DNA of 64,000 nucleotides, taken from positions 38,135 to 102,134 of the forward strand of contig JAFGHS010000042.1 of assembly GCA_016930075.1 (NCBI GenBank), read 5' to 3'. Source of the stretch: Deltaproteobacteria bacterium. Lineage in GTDB: Bacteria > Desulfobacterota > Syntrophia > Syntrophales > JAFGHS01. The notes beneath the pieces are model-generated. The model worked only from the letters and a program-made list of their open reading frames with translations, did not search any database and was not told the DNA's origin. The position numbers were made by a program, and so were the translations under genes. Positions 20,473 through 31,559 of the stretch are shown in pieces (position 1 is the first letter of the stretch; each line of letters opens with the position of its first letter).

Positions 20473-22235
20473 CAGTAGGCAACCTCATCCCCGGCTTTGA
20501 GCCCGCCCGTGATTTCCACGGCATCGAGGGTGGTAATCCCCGTTTCCACCTTCACGGTTTTTGTGCTGCCGGTCTTTTTATCCCGGACGCGGACGACGCG
20601 GTCCGGCCCCTCCATGATGACGGCCTCGATGGGAAGCATCAGCGCGTCAGGCTTGTTGACCAGCATGATTTCCATATTCGCCGACATGCCGAGACGGAGT
20701 TTGTCTTTTATGGCATCCGGGAGGCTGTCCATAACGACGGACACCTCGAAAGTAGCGGTTTTTTTGCCTTCGCTGCCTTTAACGGCCTGGGACGAGATGT
20801 GGGCGACCCGCCCCTCGAGCGTTTCGCCAAAAGCATCGACCGTTACCTTGACATCCTGGTCTTTCCTGATTTTCAGCACCTCCAGTTCATCCACGCCCGC
20901 CGTCATGGAAAGGCCCTCCGTATTGCCGATGGAAAGCAGGATTTCGCCCTGGGAGAAGGTCACGCCGCGCTCGGCAATTTTGCCTTTCTGCTCCTTGTCG
21001 GAGGCCAGATCGGGAAGCAGAACGGTTCCCGAAACAGGGGCGACAATATCGGAATGGCTAAGCTGAAGTTCGAGATCCTGCAGCTTTTGCCGGGCGTTTA
21101 GCAGCTTGAGTTCGGCGATCACCCGGTTTTCACCTTCTCCCTGCTTTTTGACGACCTCCATATCCCTAAGCGATGCTTCGTAGTCCATTTTCGCGGTTGT
21201 GAACTGCTGTTTTGCGCTGGCATATTCCGTCGCCGGAACAATTTCCTTCTTGAACAGGCGCTCCGTTTCCTGAAGGGTTTTCTGATAGCCGTCGAGGCTT
21301 AATTTCGAACGCGTCACGCTCTGCCGGGCTTTGGCCATCTCGTTGCCGTTTTCCCAATTATCAAGCTCTTTCACTTTTTCCAGCGCCTCGATATAGGCCG
21401 TTTTTGCCTCCCGGTATTTCACCTCCGTTTCACTCCTGTCCAGTTTGAGCAGGAGTTGTCCTTTGGCGACGGCCTGTCCGTATTCAAACAATTTTTCCTT
21501 CACCATGCCGCTTGCGGGGCTGGTGATGTTGACGACCCGGATCGGTTTCAGAACGCCTTTGAGGGCAATGCTGTCTGTGAGCGTCCGCGGCTGAACCGTA
21601 TATACTCTTGCGGCTTCACTTCGCGGGCCTGCGGCTGTCGGCGTCTTGCCGGGTGAAAGGTGGGTTTGCTTCCAGGTGAAAAGGCCGACGGATAAAAACA
21701 GAATGATGACAAAGACCGTGGCCGCTACGCGAATCATCTGGACCTTGCGCAAGGCCGCATTGAGGCTGTCGTTGGTTTCCTCCATCTCCAGGTAGGACTT
21801 CTGGAGTTCACGATGCTTTTCCTTCAACTCCGCCGTAAGCCGCTCTTCCGATTCCTGAAGCCGCTCGACCTCCGTCTTGTCCGTAAAAACGACGACGACG
21901 GCGACGTTTTTCTTTACGCCGTCTTCCTGGGTTGAAAGGAATGTGGTGGTCACCTCGAGGCTCAGAATCGTCTCCCCCCTTTGCCAGGGGACGATTTTAT
22001 TATGAATCGTATCGGCGTCGTAAATCGCGTTGAGGATGGTCTGGTTAAACGGATCGTTTTCTTCGCGAACCAGAAAGATTTCCCCAAAGGATTTTTGTAC
22101 AACGTCCTGACTTTGCAGGCCGAGGATTTCTTCCGCTGCCGCGTTGAATGTCAGGATCTTGCCGTCGAGGCCGATGGCCATGACGCCGTCGCCCATGCTT
22201 TCGAGGATGTTGCGGAATATAATGTCGGTTGTCAT
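20472..22235 (-). CDS. PAS domain - coiled coil - TM - HlyD/MacA-type membrane fusion protein
   Basis: 587 aa single ORF. N-terminal PAS (IFRNILESMGDGVMAIGLDGKILTFNAAAEEILG), coiled coil (SEERLTAELKEKHRELQKSYLEMEETNDSL), TM (MIRVAATVFVIILFLSVGLF), then HlyD (GVLKPIRVVNITSPASGMVKEKLFEYGQAVAKGQLLLKLD...APVSGTV). Confidence 0.88.
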   Translation of the reverse strand: MTTDIIFRNILESMGDGVMAIGLDGKILTFNAAAEEILGLQSQDVVQKSFGEIFLVREENDPFNQTILNAIYDADTIHNKIVPWQRGETILSLEVTTTFLSTQEDGVKKNVAVVVVFTDKTEVERLQESEERLTAELKEKHRELQKSYLEMEETNDSLNAALRKVQMIRVAATVFVIILFLSVGLFTWKQTHLSPGKTPTAAGPRSEAARVYTVQPRTLTDSIALKGVLKPIRVVNITSPASGMVKEKLFEYGQAVAKGQLLLKLDRSETEVKYREAKTAYIEALEKVKELDNWENGNEMAKARQSVTRSKLSLDGYQKTLQETERLFKKEIVPATEYASAKQQFTTAKMDYEASLRDMEVVKKQGEGENRVIAELKLLNARQKLQDLELQLSHSDIVAPVSGTVLLPDLASDKEQKGKIAERGVTFSQGEILLSIGNTEGLSMTAGVDELEVLKIRKDQDVKVTVDAFGETLEGRVAHISSQAVKGSEGKKTATFEVSVVMDSLPDAIKDKLRLGMSANMEIMLVNKPDALMLPIEAVIMEGPDRVVRVRDKKTGSTKTVKVETGITTLDAVEITGGLKAGDEVAY

Positions 22236-22253
22236 TTCATGCTCTCAAAGTTT

Positions 22254-23822
22254 CTAAGGGACCGGTTTAGTTTTTAACGAGGTCGGCCTGATTTGATCGT
22301 CCTGTTTGCCGACATCGATCTTCCATGTCATCAAAGTCGTTCCCAATGTATCGTCAAGGTTGGTCAGAGAATTCAAATAGGCCGTTGCGGCCGACAATTC
22401 GTTGAGCTGGGCCGCCTGCAGATCCCGTTGGAAACTGACAAATTGAAAGTTTGTCGTTCGTCCGGCGCCCAGTTTTTCCTGCTCGATCTCCAGTTTCTTG
22501 TCGGCCAGTTCCCTTGCCAGCATGGCGCTTTTGAGGGACCGATAGCTGGAATCGACGTTGCGCACGGCGTTCTGCACGTTGATTTCAATGTCGAGCTTCA
22601 GTTTGTCCAATGCGAGATTGGCCTTTTCCAGATCATTTTTCGCTCCCAGATAAGACCGCATATCCGACGTCATATAAACCAGAGGAATATCAAGAGACAG
22701 CCCGGCGTACCAGTCTCTTTCCGACGGACTATCGAACGCCCGCCTGAATGCGGAATCGTAGGCGTCATAAGTTGCCGCGGCGGCGCTGTCCGTGGTTGAC
22801 GCCAGCAGATTGAGGCTCCACAGCCGGTTCCGTTTGGATCGGGTCAACGCCAGTTTTTTCGCTTCCAGATTCTGAAGGGCCTGGAGGTAATCCGTCCGGT
22901 GCTGAAAGGCGAGCGAAAGGGCTTCATCCAGGGCGGGGGCTTCGACCGGTTGCCGGTTCTCATCCACCGCCTCGAAAGCGGTATTTTTATCGATGTACAG
23001 GACCTGGACAAGGGCCAGCCGGGCGTTATCCAGGTTGTTTTTGGCGTCGATCACGGATGTTTCCTGTGAGGCGATACCCGCCTGGGCCTGAACGATTTCC
23101 GTGCCGGCCAGGCGTCCGGCCTCGATCATGTCCTTGTTGTACTGGTAAAGCTCTTCTGCCCGCACCAGGCCCATTTCGGCAATGACCAGCTGCCGCTCTG
23201 CCGTTTTATAATTTCGGAACGCCCCGATGGTTGATTTTATCGTTTGCGCAATCGTGTCCTTCAGGTACAGAATATTTATCTCTTCCGAAATCCTGGCAAT
23301 TCTGACGTTGTAGGCGGCGTTCGCCATGCCGCTGCCTTTAAGGAGCGGCTGCATGAAGGAAGCGGTCCAATCGGACGAGTAATCGAAATTCCGGCCTGTG
23401 TCCGGCCGGCCGCCCCTGTTGTTCCAGGCAAAGGTCAATGTGCCCCCCGTGGGTATGGCGAGCGTCGCCGTAAAATTACCGGTCACGTTCAGATTTTCCG
23501 TGCGGCTCGCACCGGAGGAACCCGCTGCCGCCGTATAGTGGGACCCGCTGCCGACGCCGAGGGTCAGGGCGGGGTCGCTGGGCAGATAGTTTTGCCTTTC
23601 CGCCATCTTCAGGTCGATCCGCTGGAGATGACGGTCAAGGTAAGCGCTGCGGAGATTCACGTTGTTGGTCAGGGCGACAAATACGGCATCGGCTATGGTC
23701 AACTTCCTGATCCGGGTATCGCCGTTTTTCGGCGGTTCTTTGCAGTCTCCCGGCATGGCAAAGAAAAGCAAGGCGGCGACAAACAGCATGCAGGCGACAA
23801 AAGATTTACAAGGTTGTTTCAT
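22254..23822 (-). CDS. TolC-family outer membrane efflux protein
   Basis: 522 aa; signal peptide, OEP repeats (TIADAVFVALTNNVNLRSAYLDRHLQRIDLKMAERQNYLPS...LQALQNLEAKKLAL). Confidence 0.85.
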   Translation of the reverse strand: MKQPCKSFVACMLFVAALLFFAMPGDCKEPPKNGDTRIRKLTIADAVFVALTNNVNLRSAYLDRHLQRIDLKMAERQNYLPSDPALTLGVGSGSHYTAAAGSSGASRTENLNVTGNFTATLAIPTGGTLTFAWNNRGGRPDTGRNFDYSSDWTASFMQPLLKGSGMANAAYNVRIARISEEINILYLKDTIAQTIKSTIGAFRNYKTAERQLVIAEMGLVRAEELYQYNKDMIEAGRLAGTEIVQAQAGIASQETSVIDAKNNLDNARLALVQVLYIDKNTAFEAVDENRQPVEAPALDEALSLAFQHRTDYLQALQNLEAKKLALTRSKRNRLWSLNLLASTTDSAAAATYDAYDSAFRRAFDSPSERDWYAGLSLDIPLVYMTSDMRSYLGAKNDLEKANLALDKLKLDIEINVQNAVRNVDSSYRSLKSAMLARELADKKLEIEQEKLGAGRTTNFQFVSFQRDLQAAQLNELSAATAYLNSLTNLDDTLGTTLMTWKIDVGKQDDQIRPTSLKTKPVP

Positions 23823-24053
23823 GATCGGTTTCTTTGATGTCCGTTTCCCTTTTGCGAAAAAGTATAGGTCAAGAAAAAAACAAGGTCAAGAAGAAACACA
23901 TTCGGCCATAAGCTATATTGCAGGGCATCTGTCTTTTTATGACACATCGTCAGGAAGATCATCCGGCCATGAAATTGAGCCTGACAGCCGTTTGTCCGAA
24001 TCGCCGTTGGAAGGGAGGGGATGGCCTGAGCGTCATGCGGCCGGGAGTGCAAT

Positions 24054-25736
24054 TTAGCCCTTTTCCCGGAAGGGGCCTGCGCTCCCGTGTCGGAACGTTT
24101 CGGTAACGACGTTTGCCAGATGATCCCCGATCATGGTGTAAGGAAGCAGGACTTCGTTGGCGCCCCCCGCCTTCAGCGTGTCAATCTGATCGACGGAATC
24201 GGCCGTGGCGACGATTAAGGCGTTGGGCGCCACGGCGCGGCACATGGTCACGATGGACTCATTATTGGTACCCTTCAGAAGCATGTCGGGGATGGTGGAA
24301 AGGATCATTTCGGCGCCGTCGATATGGGCGTGTTCCAGGGTGTCCATGCTGCTGATATCTCCGAAGACGGCCTTGATATTGCGTTGTTCGAGTTCTTTCA
24401 GAACTTCGAGGTTGTAATCAATCACCAGCATCTTTTTCAAAAGATCGGGCGCCGTCGTCTCCATGCGGTCGATGAACGACCTGGCCCCCCGGTGAAAACC
24501 AAGCAGGACAATCGGATAATGGTCTCCCGCTTCCTCCTCGGCGGCCTCTTTGAACTTGGAGCCGAAGCCTATTTTTGTGAGGAGGCGGTCAAACATCAGG
24601 TAGGCCTGGTGATTGCCGTTGATAAAATAGGAAGACAGAACCGATGTGATGGCCATGGCGTAGATAATCAGAGACATCATCCGCTGCTCGATATGGCCGT
24701 AACTCACGCCCAAAGCCGCCACGACGAGGGAAAACTCGCTGATCTGGGAAAGGTTGAGGCTGGCGATAAAACAGGTCCGGCGTCCGCTTCCGGCAACAGC
24801 GAGGAGCGGATAAACCGTCAGGAAGCGGGAGACGATGACGAAGATGACGATCGCTGCGGCGGTGAGCAGCATGGACGGATCGGGCATGGGGATTTTCATG
24901 CCGATGGACAGAAAAAACAAGGTCAAAAAGAAATCCCGCAGGGGGAGAACTTTTGCCGTCACATGGATGCTGTACGGAAAGGTCGAGATGGCGACGCCGG
25001 CGATCAGCGCCCCCATTTCCATGGAAAGGCCGATCCATGCCCCCATGCCCGCCATGAACGCGCACCACGCAATGGACAGGGCCACCACCATTTCCGGCGT
25101 TTTTGATATTTTTTCAAAAACCCAGCGAAGCAGGTATCTGCTGAGGATGAAGCCGATGGCGAGGAGGACCACGCTTTTCAGAAGGGCGATAACGACCGGA
25201 AGGAATTGGGGATTCATAAACTGAGGCTGCAGGGCCAGAATCAGGATTGCCCAGAGATCCTGAAAAATGAGGATGCCCAAGGTAATGCGGCCCGGCAGGG
25301 TATCGAGTTCGAATTTGTCGTAGAGAAGCTTGACGACAATGGCCGTACTGCTTAAGGCGCAGAAGATGGCCAGATAGAGGGCGTCGATGCGTCCCTGGCC
25401 CAGGCCGTAACCCAAAAACATGAAAAAACCCACCCCGATGAGGACGCAGAAGACAAACTGGCCGACGCCCGCATAGATCAACTGCCGCCCCGATGAAAGA
25501 AGTTTTGTGGGATTGAGTTCCAGACCGATGATGAACAAAAGGAGAATCAGGCCGATTTCCGAAATGACCTGGATGTTTGCGGGATGGGAAACGAGCTTGA
25601 AGCCGATTTCCGGTCCGATCAGGGCCCCCGCCACAAGATACCCCAGGATGACGGGCTGACGAAATATCTGAAATACAAAACCCAGGGCCGTAGCCACCAG
25701 AATAGAAATGCCGATTTCCGGGAGGATGCCGTGCAT
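24054..25736 (-). CDS. Kef-type K+/H+ antiporter (CPA2) with C-terminal TrkA-N-like domain
   Basis: 560 aa; YLVAGALIGPEIGF, LLLFIIGLELNPTKL, FCALSSTAIVVKLL, FQDLWAILIL; C-terminal YPIVLLGFHRGARSFIDR...MLVIDYNLEVLKELEQRNIKAVFGDISS. Confidence 0.92.
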   Translation of the reverse strand: MHGILPEIGISILVATALGFVFQIFRQPVILGYLVAGALIGPEIGFKLVSHPANIQVISEIGLILLLFIIGLELNPTKLLSSGRQLIYAGVGQFVFCVLIGVGFFMFLGYGLGQGRIDALYLAIFCALSSTAIVVKLLYDKFELDTLPGRITLGILIFQDLWAILILALQPQFMNPQFLPVVIALLKSVVLLAIGFILSRYLLRWVFEKISKTPEMVVALSIAWCAFMAGMGAWIGLSMEMGALIAGVAISTFPYSIHVTAKVLPLRDFFLTLFFLSIGMKIPMPDPSMLLTAAAIVIFVIVSRFLTVYPLLAVAGSGRRTCFIASLNLSQISEFSLVVAALGVSYGHIEQRMMSLIIYAMAITSVLSSYFINGNHQAYLMFDRLLTKIGFGSKFKEAAEEEAGDHYPIVLLGFHRGARSFIDRMETTAPDLLKKMLVIDYNLEVLKELEQRNIKAVFGDISSMDTLEHAHIDGAEMILSTIPDMLLKGTNNESIVTMCRAVAPNALIVATADSVDQIDTLKAGGANEVLLPYTMIGDHLANVVTETFRHGSAGPFREKG

Positions 25737-25783
25737 GTTTATAATCCTGTCTTAAAAATAATGATCATCATTTTATGATGCCT

Positions 25784-25902
25784 TCGTAAAAAGTCGAGTT
25801 TTGGTCTTTTTTGTCATTCCCGTGAAAACGGGAATCCAGTCTTTTTAAGTGCTTACCTCTTCCTGGATTCCCGCCTGCGCGGGAATGACAGACTTTTTAC
25901 GA
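25784..25902. repeat. Dispersed palindromic repeat, family A copy 2
   Basis: TCGTAAAAAGTC...GTCATTCCCGTGAAAACGGGAATCCAG...CTGGATTCCCGCCTGCGCGGGAATGACAGACTTTTTACGA; nested hairpins. Confidence 0.8.
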
Positions 25903-25998
25903 GGTCGTCAATTTTGCCGCCGAGTATAGGAAGGAACAGCCCTTTGTGTCAATGGAATATTTATCGAAGCGTCTTCAGCTCAAAAATGCCCGATTTTT

Positions 25999-27203
<1,205 letters not shown>

Positions 27204-27204
<1 letters not shown>

Positions 27205-27941
27205 TACGCGGCCCTCCCGTTTTGTTTGTCCGATTCCACGAGCCCGTCGACAAAATGGACGATGCGCCGGGCATAAACCGCCATATCCGCATCATGGGTG
27301 ACCATGACGACGGTGATTCCCCGGTCGCGGTTGAGCGATGTGAGCAACTCCATGATCTCCCGGCTCCGGGCGCGATCCAGATTGCCCGTCGGCTCGTCGG
27401 CCAGGAGGACGGCGGGGTTGGTGACAATGGCGCGGGCGATGGCGACGCGCTGCTGCTGTCCCCCGGACAGCTCGCCGGGGGTGTGGGATTCCCAGCCTTT
27501 CAAACCGACCAGGTCCATGGCGCGGGCGGCCTCGGTCCTTCGCACCCGCGCCGCAGCACCCCGGTAGATGAGGGACAATTCCACATTTTCTATGGCCGAT
27601 GTCCGGTTGAGGAGGTTGAAGCCCTGAAACACGAAACCCAGGTAATGGCGGCGCAGCAGGGCGCGCTGCTTGCGGGTCAGATTGCCGACCTCGACGCCCA
27701 TAAACCGGTAGCTCCCTCCCGTCGGCGTGTCCAGACAGCCCAGGATGTTCATGCATGTGGATTTGCCGGAGCCGCTCGGCCCCATGACGGCCACGAACTC
27801 GCCTTCCTCAATGGTCAGGTCAACGCCGCCCAGGGCGGCCATCGCCGCCTGCCCCACCCCGTAAATCTTGGTGATTCCGGAAAAGGCGATCAGGGCCGGT
27901 TTGTTTTCTTTGTTTTCATCAGGTCGATGATCGGCGATCAT
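27204..27941 (-). CDS. MacB-type ABC transporter ATPase
   Basis: 245 aa; [50 protein letters not shown]. Confidence 0.95.
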
Positions 27942-29239
27942 GGCGTCTTCCCTGTAAAATCAACCAAAATGGCCATGCCCGGTTTAATGTCGCCGGCCGT
28001 CACCTCCGTGACGCTGCCGTTGGTTGAACCGATGCTGATGCGAACGGCTATGGGCTTCCCGTTTTTCAATATCCAGACCTGCTGCTGTTTCTTGCGGCCA
28101 GCGGCTTGCGGGCGCGTTCTGGTTCCTATTCGGGGGGGCCTGGGCAGAAGAGAACCGACCAGGCCGCCGGAGGCTTTATTCTCATCCTTCAGGGCCTGCG
28201 AAGGCGGGGTAAAGCGCAAAGCGGCGTTGGGCACCAGAAGCACCTTTTCGAGGTTTTGGACGGTAATTTCCGCCGTCGCCGTCATGCCCGGCCGCAGGGC
28301 CAAATCGGTATTGTCCACCTTTAAAACCGTTTCATAGGTCACAACGCCGGACGTTGTCGTTGAACCGTAGCGGGCCTGGGTAATCTGCGCCTTAAACGCA
28401 CGGTCCGGATAGGCCGAAACGCTGAACGCGGCCTTTTGCCCCTCCGCCACCTTGCCGATATCGGCTTCGTCCACATTCACGCGAAGCTCCATTTTGGTCA
28501 GATCCTCCGCCAGGGTGAAAAGGGTAGGGGCCTGCAGGGTTGCGGCGACGGTCTGACCGGGCTCGATGCTGCGGTTAAGGACAATGCCGTTGATGGGCGA
28601 GCGGATGATGGCCTTGGCCATGTCCGTCCCATAGGTTTCGAGGACGGCCTCCGCCTGGGCGACGGCTGCTCTGGCGCTGCCTTCGTCCGCCAGGGCCCGC
28701 TCATGGGTCGCCTGTGCCGCATCCAGATCGGCCTGGGCCGGGATTTTGTTGTTGCTTATGCGCCGTAAATTCTGGAGCTGCGCCAGCTTTTGGCGCGCTT
28801 CCGTCACCGTCGCCTGCGCCTGCCTGACCTTGCTCTTTGATGCCGCAAGAGAGGCTTTTGCCTGTGTGATCTGGGCATCCAGCCGCGACGTTTCGAGCCT
28901 GGCCAGAATCTGGCCGACCTTCACCCGGTCGTTGAAGTCGACCTCCACGCTCTTCACGATGCCGGACAGTTCGCTGCCCACGTCCACCTTGTTGGTCGGC
29001 TGGAGGGTTCCCGTCGCCGTCACGATGACCGTCAGATCGCCCAGTGTCGCCTCCTGGGTCTTGTACTGGACGCCATCGGACGTTCCCGTCATTTTCAGGA
29101 TGACGGCGGCGGCTATCACCGCCAGCAAGACCAGAACGGCGATGATGATCCACGTCTTCCGGCGTTTTGGGCCGCCCGGCGCTGCATCAAGTTCGAGGGT
29201 CTCGGCGATGTTTGATTTTTCAAGGGGTTTCGATTCCAT
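27938..29239 (-). CDS. MacA/HlyD-family membrane fusion protein
   Basis: 433 aa; N-terminal TM, GTLQPTNKVDVGSELSGIVKSVEVDFNDRVKVGQILARLETSRLDAQI, IRSPINGIVLNRSIEPGQTV; ATGA overlap with ATPase gene. Confidence 0.94.
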   Translation of the reverse strand: MESKPLEKSNIAETLELDAAPGGPKRRKTWIIIAVLVLLAVIAAAVILKMTGTSDGVQYKTQEATLGDLTVIVTATGTLQPTNKVDVGSELSGIVKSVEVDFNDRVKVGQILARLETSRLDAQITQAKASLAASKSKVRQAQATVTEARQKLAQLQNLRRISNNKIPAQADLDAAQATHERALADEGSARAAVAQAEAVLETYGTDMAKAIIRSPINGIVLNRSIEPGQTVAATLQAPTLFTLAEDLTKMELRVNVDEADIGKVAEGQKAAFSVSAYPDRAFKAQITQARYGSTTTSGVVTYETVLKVDNTDLALRPGMTATAEITVQNLEKVLLVPNAALRFTPPSQALKDENKASGGLVGSLLPRPPRIGTRTRPQAAGRKKQQQVWILKNGKPIAVRISIGSTNGSVTEVTAGDIKPGMAILVDFTGKTP

Positions 29240-29248
29240 TTTTGTCTC

Positions 29249-30664
29249 CTAATGGTTTGCCAGGGGCGTCCAACCGCCCCCCAGGGCCTTGTACAGGCGC
29301 ACCAGATCGGCGGCTACGGCGCCTTTGCTTTGCGCCAGCTGATCCTGAAAAGAAAACAGCGACCGCTGGGCATCGAGAACCTCTCTGAAGTCCGCAAGGC
29401 CCGACGCGTATTTTTGTGCGGCCAGGTCGGCAGCCTCCCCGGCCGCTTGAATCGCCAGAAGCAGGGATTTGCGGTGCTGATGCTCCTGCGCGTACGCAAC
29501 CAGAGCGTTTTCCACGTCTTCCAGGGCGTTGTAAACGGCGGCTTCATAAGCGATCAATGCCTGTTCCTGAAGGGCCGATTGAATTTCGACGTTGCGGCGG
29601 ACGGCGCCGGCGTCGAAAATCCGCCACGAGACGCGGGGGCCGAGGCTGAGAACGCCCGTATCGGACACGTTTTTTAATGACAGGGTCTCGATGCCGATGG
29701 AGCCGGACAGCGTGAATCGGGGGTAGTAGTCGGCCTGTGCAGCGCCGATGCGCGCCGTCTGGGCCGCCAGTTGACGCTCCGCCTTGCGGACGTCGGGCCG
29801 CTGCCGGAGAACATCGGCGGGCGTTCCGACGGCCGTTTCGATGGGCGCCTCGGGAACCGGCCCGGGTTCCTCAAGCGCCGCATGCAGAGCGCCCGGTTCT
29901 TCTCCCAAAAGAATCGCCAGACGATTTTTGGCTTCTTCAATGCCTTTTATCATATTGGGAACCTGAGCGCGGGAACTTTCCAGGGTATAGATCGATTGTT
30001 GCAGGGCCAGCGCGTCTTCCAGCCCGGCCTCATGACGCCACTTCACCAGCAGGGCCGCGTCTTCCTGCGCCGCCAGGCCGGCTTGCGCAGCCGCCAGGCG
30101 CGCCTGATAGGTGCGCACATCCAGATAGGAAAGGGCTGCTTCGGCAAGCAGGGACACCAGAACATGATTCAATTCCTCGTTTGCCGCCTCGATTTCGGCG
30201 TCGGCCGCTTCGACGGAGCGTCGAACGCCGCCGAAGACATCCCATTCCCAGCTTGCGTCTAGGCCTGCGGCATAGAGGCTTGACGTCGTATCCGTCCCGG
30301 TTCTTCTCTCGGTGCGGGTCCGGTTCGCACGGGCCGAGGCGTCAACGGTCGGGTAAAAACCGGTTTCGGATATGCCCCGGCGGGCGCGGGCTTCATGCAG
30401 CCTTGCCTGCGCTTTTTTCAGGTCCCGGTTTCCCGCCGTCGCCCGTTCCATCAGCTCCGTCAGCTGCGGATCATGGAAAACCTGCCACCAGGCCGCCAGC
30501 CTCCGGGGATTTGTCTGTTGCTTTTCCTGCTCCAGAGGCGACCCGGCGCGCCAGTCTTTTGATACCGGCACGTCAGGACGGACATATTCGGGCCCGACGG
30601 CGGCGCAGCCGCAGAAAAACAAAACCGTCAGCAGAGCGTATATTGGAAGAAAATATTTAAACAT
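29249..30664 (-). CDS. NodT-family outer membrane efflux lipoprotein
   Basis: 471 aa; lipobox LLTVLFFCGCAAVGPEYVRPDVPV, internal OEP repeats. Confidence 0.93.
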   Translation of the reverse strand: MFKYFLPIYALLTVLFFCGCAAVGPEYVRPDVPVSKDWRAGSPLEQEKQQTNPRRLAAWWQVFHDPQLTELMERATAGNRDLKKAQARLHEARARRGISETGFYPTVDASARANRTRTERRTGTDTTSSLYAAGLDASWEWDVFGGVRRSVEAADAEIEAANEELNHVLVSLLAEAALSYLDVRTYQARLAAAQAGLAAQEDAALLVKWRHEAGLEDALALQQSIYTLESSRAQVPNMIKGIEEAKNRLAILLGEEPGALHAALEEPGPVPEAPIETAVGTPADVLRQRPDVRKAERQLAAQTARIGAAQADYYPRFTLSGSIGIETLSLKNVSDTGVLSLGPRVSWRIFDAGAVRRNVEIQSALQEQALIAYEAAVYNALEDVENALVAYAQEHQHRKSLLLAIQAAGEAADLAAQKYASGLADFREVLDAQRSLFSFQDQLAQSKGAVAADLVRLYKALGGGWTPLANH

Positions 30665-30680
30665 AAGCGTTCCATTTTTA

Positions 30681-31559
30681 TTATGAGGAAAAAATCACTT
30701 TGCCCGTGTCTTTCAGATCATATCCGGGCAGGTTTTGGGAGATTTTTGTTACGATGGCGGGGTCCAGATAGTCAATGAAGCGCTTGATATAAAAGGTCGC
30801 CCAGAGTTCTTTCGGAACGACGAGGTCCAGACGCTCGTCTTTGAGGGGGATGAAATCAAGACCGAGGGGATGGGTAACATATTCAATCGCAATACCCGCA
30901 TCGGCTTCGTTGAAAAAGACCTTCAGGGCGACTTCCATGTGGGTGTCGCAGGCGCCGACAATCCTAAGGGCCGCGTTTTCATCCGGGCCCTCTTTGCGCA
31001 GGAGGTATTCGGTCAGGACCTGTGTTCCCGATCCGGTATTCCGCCCGGCAAAACGAACGCCCTTTTCAGAGCAGTCGCGCATTGCCTTGAGTCCCAGGGG
31101 ATTGCCTTTTTTAACGATGAGCCCCTGTCTTCGATGCCAGAGATTGACGACGATGTATTTCTGACCGGACAGCACCCGCCCCAAATAGGGCAGGTTGTAC
31201 TCGCCCGTTTCCATGTCGAGGATATGGGTCGAACAGGCCTGACACTTTCCCCGTGAGAGGGCCTCGACCCCCTTGGCGCTTCCCACGGGCGAGTAATAGG
31301 CGATGGATTCGGGGATGTTTTCCCGCGAGTAGGCCGATAATAGACGGGAAAGAAGGACGTCGTCGCTGCCCACAATCAGGATGTCCTTCTGCCGCTGGAC
31401 GTTTTCGTCGATCCAGCGCATCACATGATTGCGCGGAAAGAGCCACTTCCCCGCGATCCGCACCCGCGGAACCGTGCCGTCGCGGACAAGCTGATAGACC
31501 TTCTTTTCATTGAGCCGGAGCAATTGGGCCAGCTCTCTTGTCGTCAGCATGTCGTCCAT
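30681..31559 (-). CDS. Excisionase-type HTH DNA-binding domain fused to PBP-like (molybdate-binding-protein-like) domain
   Basis: MLTTRELAQLLRLNEKKVYQLVRDGTVPRVRIAGKWLFPRNHVMRWI (HTH_17) followed by PBP-like GVRFAGRNTGSGTQVLTEYLL...ADAGIAIEYVTHPLGLDFIPLKDERLDLVVPKE. Confidence 0.85.
   Translation of the reverse strand: MDDMLTTRELAQLLRLNEKKVYQLVRDGTVPRVRIAGKWLFPRNHVMRWIDENVQRQKDILIVGSDDVLLSRLLSAYSRENIPESIAYYSPVGSAKGVEALSRGKCQACSTHILDMETGEYNLPYLGRVLSGQKYIVVNLWHRRQGLIVKKGNPLGLKAMRDCSEKGVRFAGRNTGSGTQVLTEYLLRKEGPDENAALRIVGACDTHMEVALKVFFNEADAGIAIEYVTHPLGLDFIPLKDERLDLVVPKELWATFYIKRFIDYLDPAIVTKISQNLPGYDLKDTGKVIFSS

Noticed and set aside
25784-25902. Possible CRISPR-like repeat
   Set aside because: A nested palindrome with a single local copy; no regular spacers and no cas genes.
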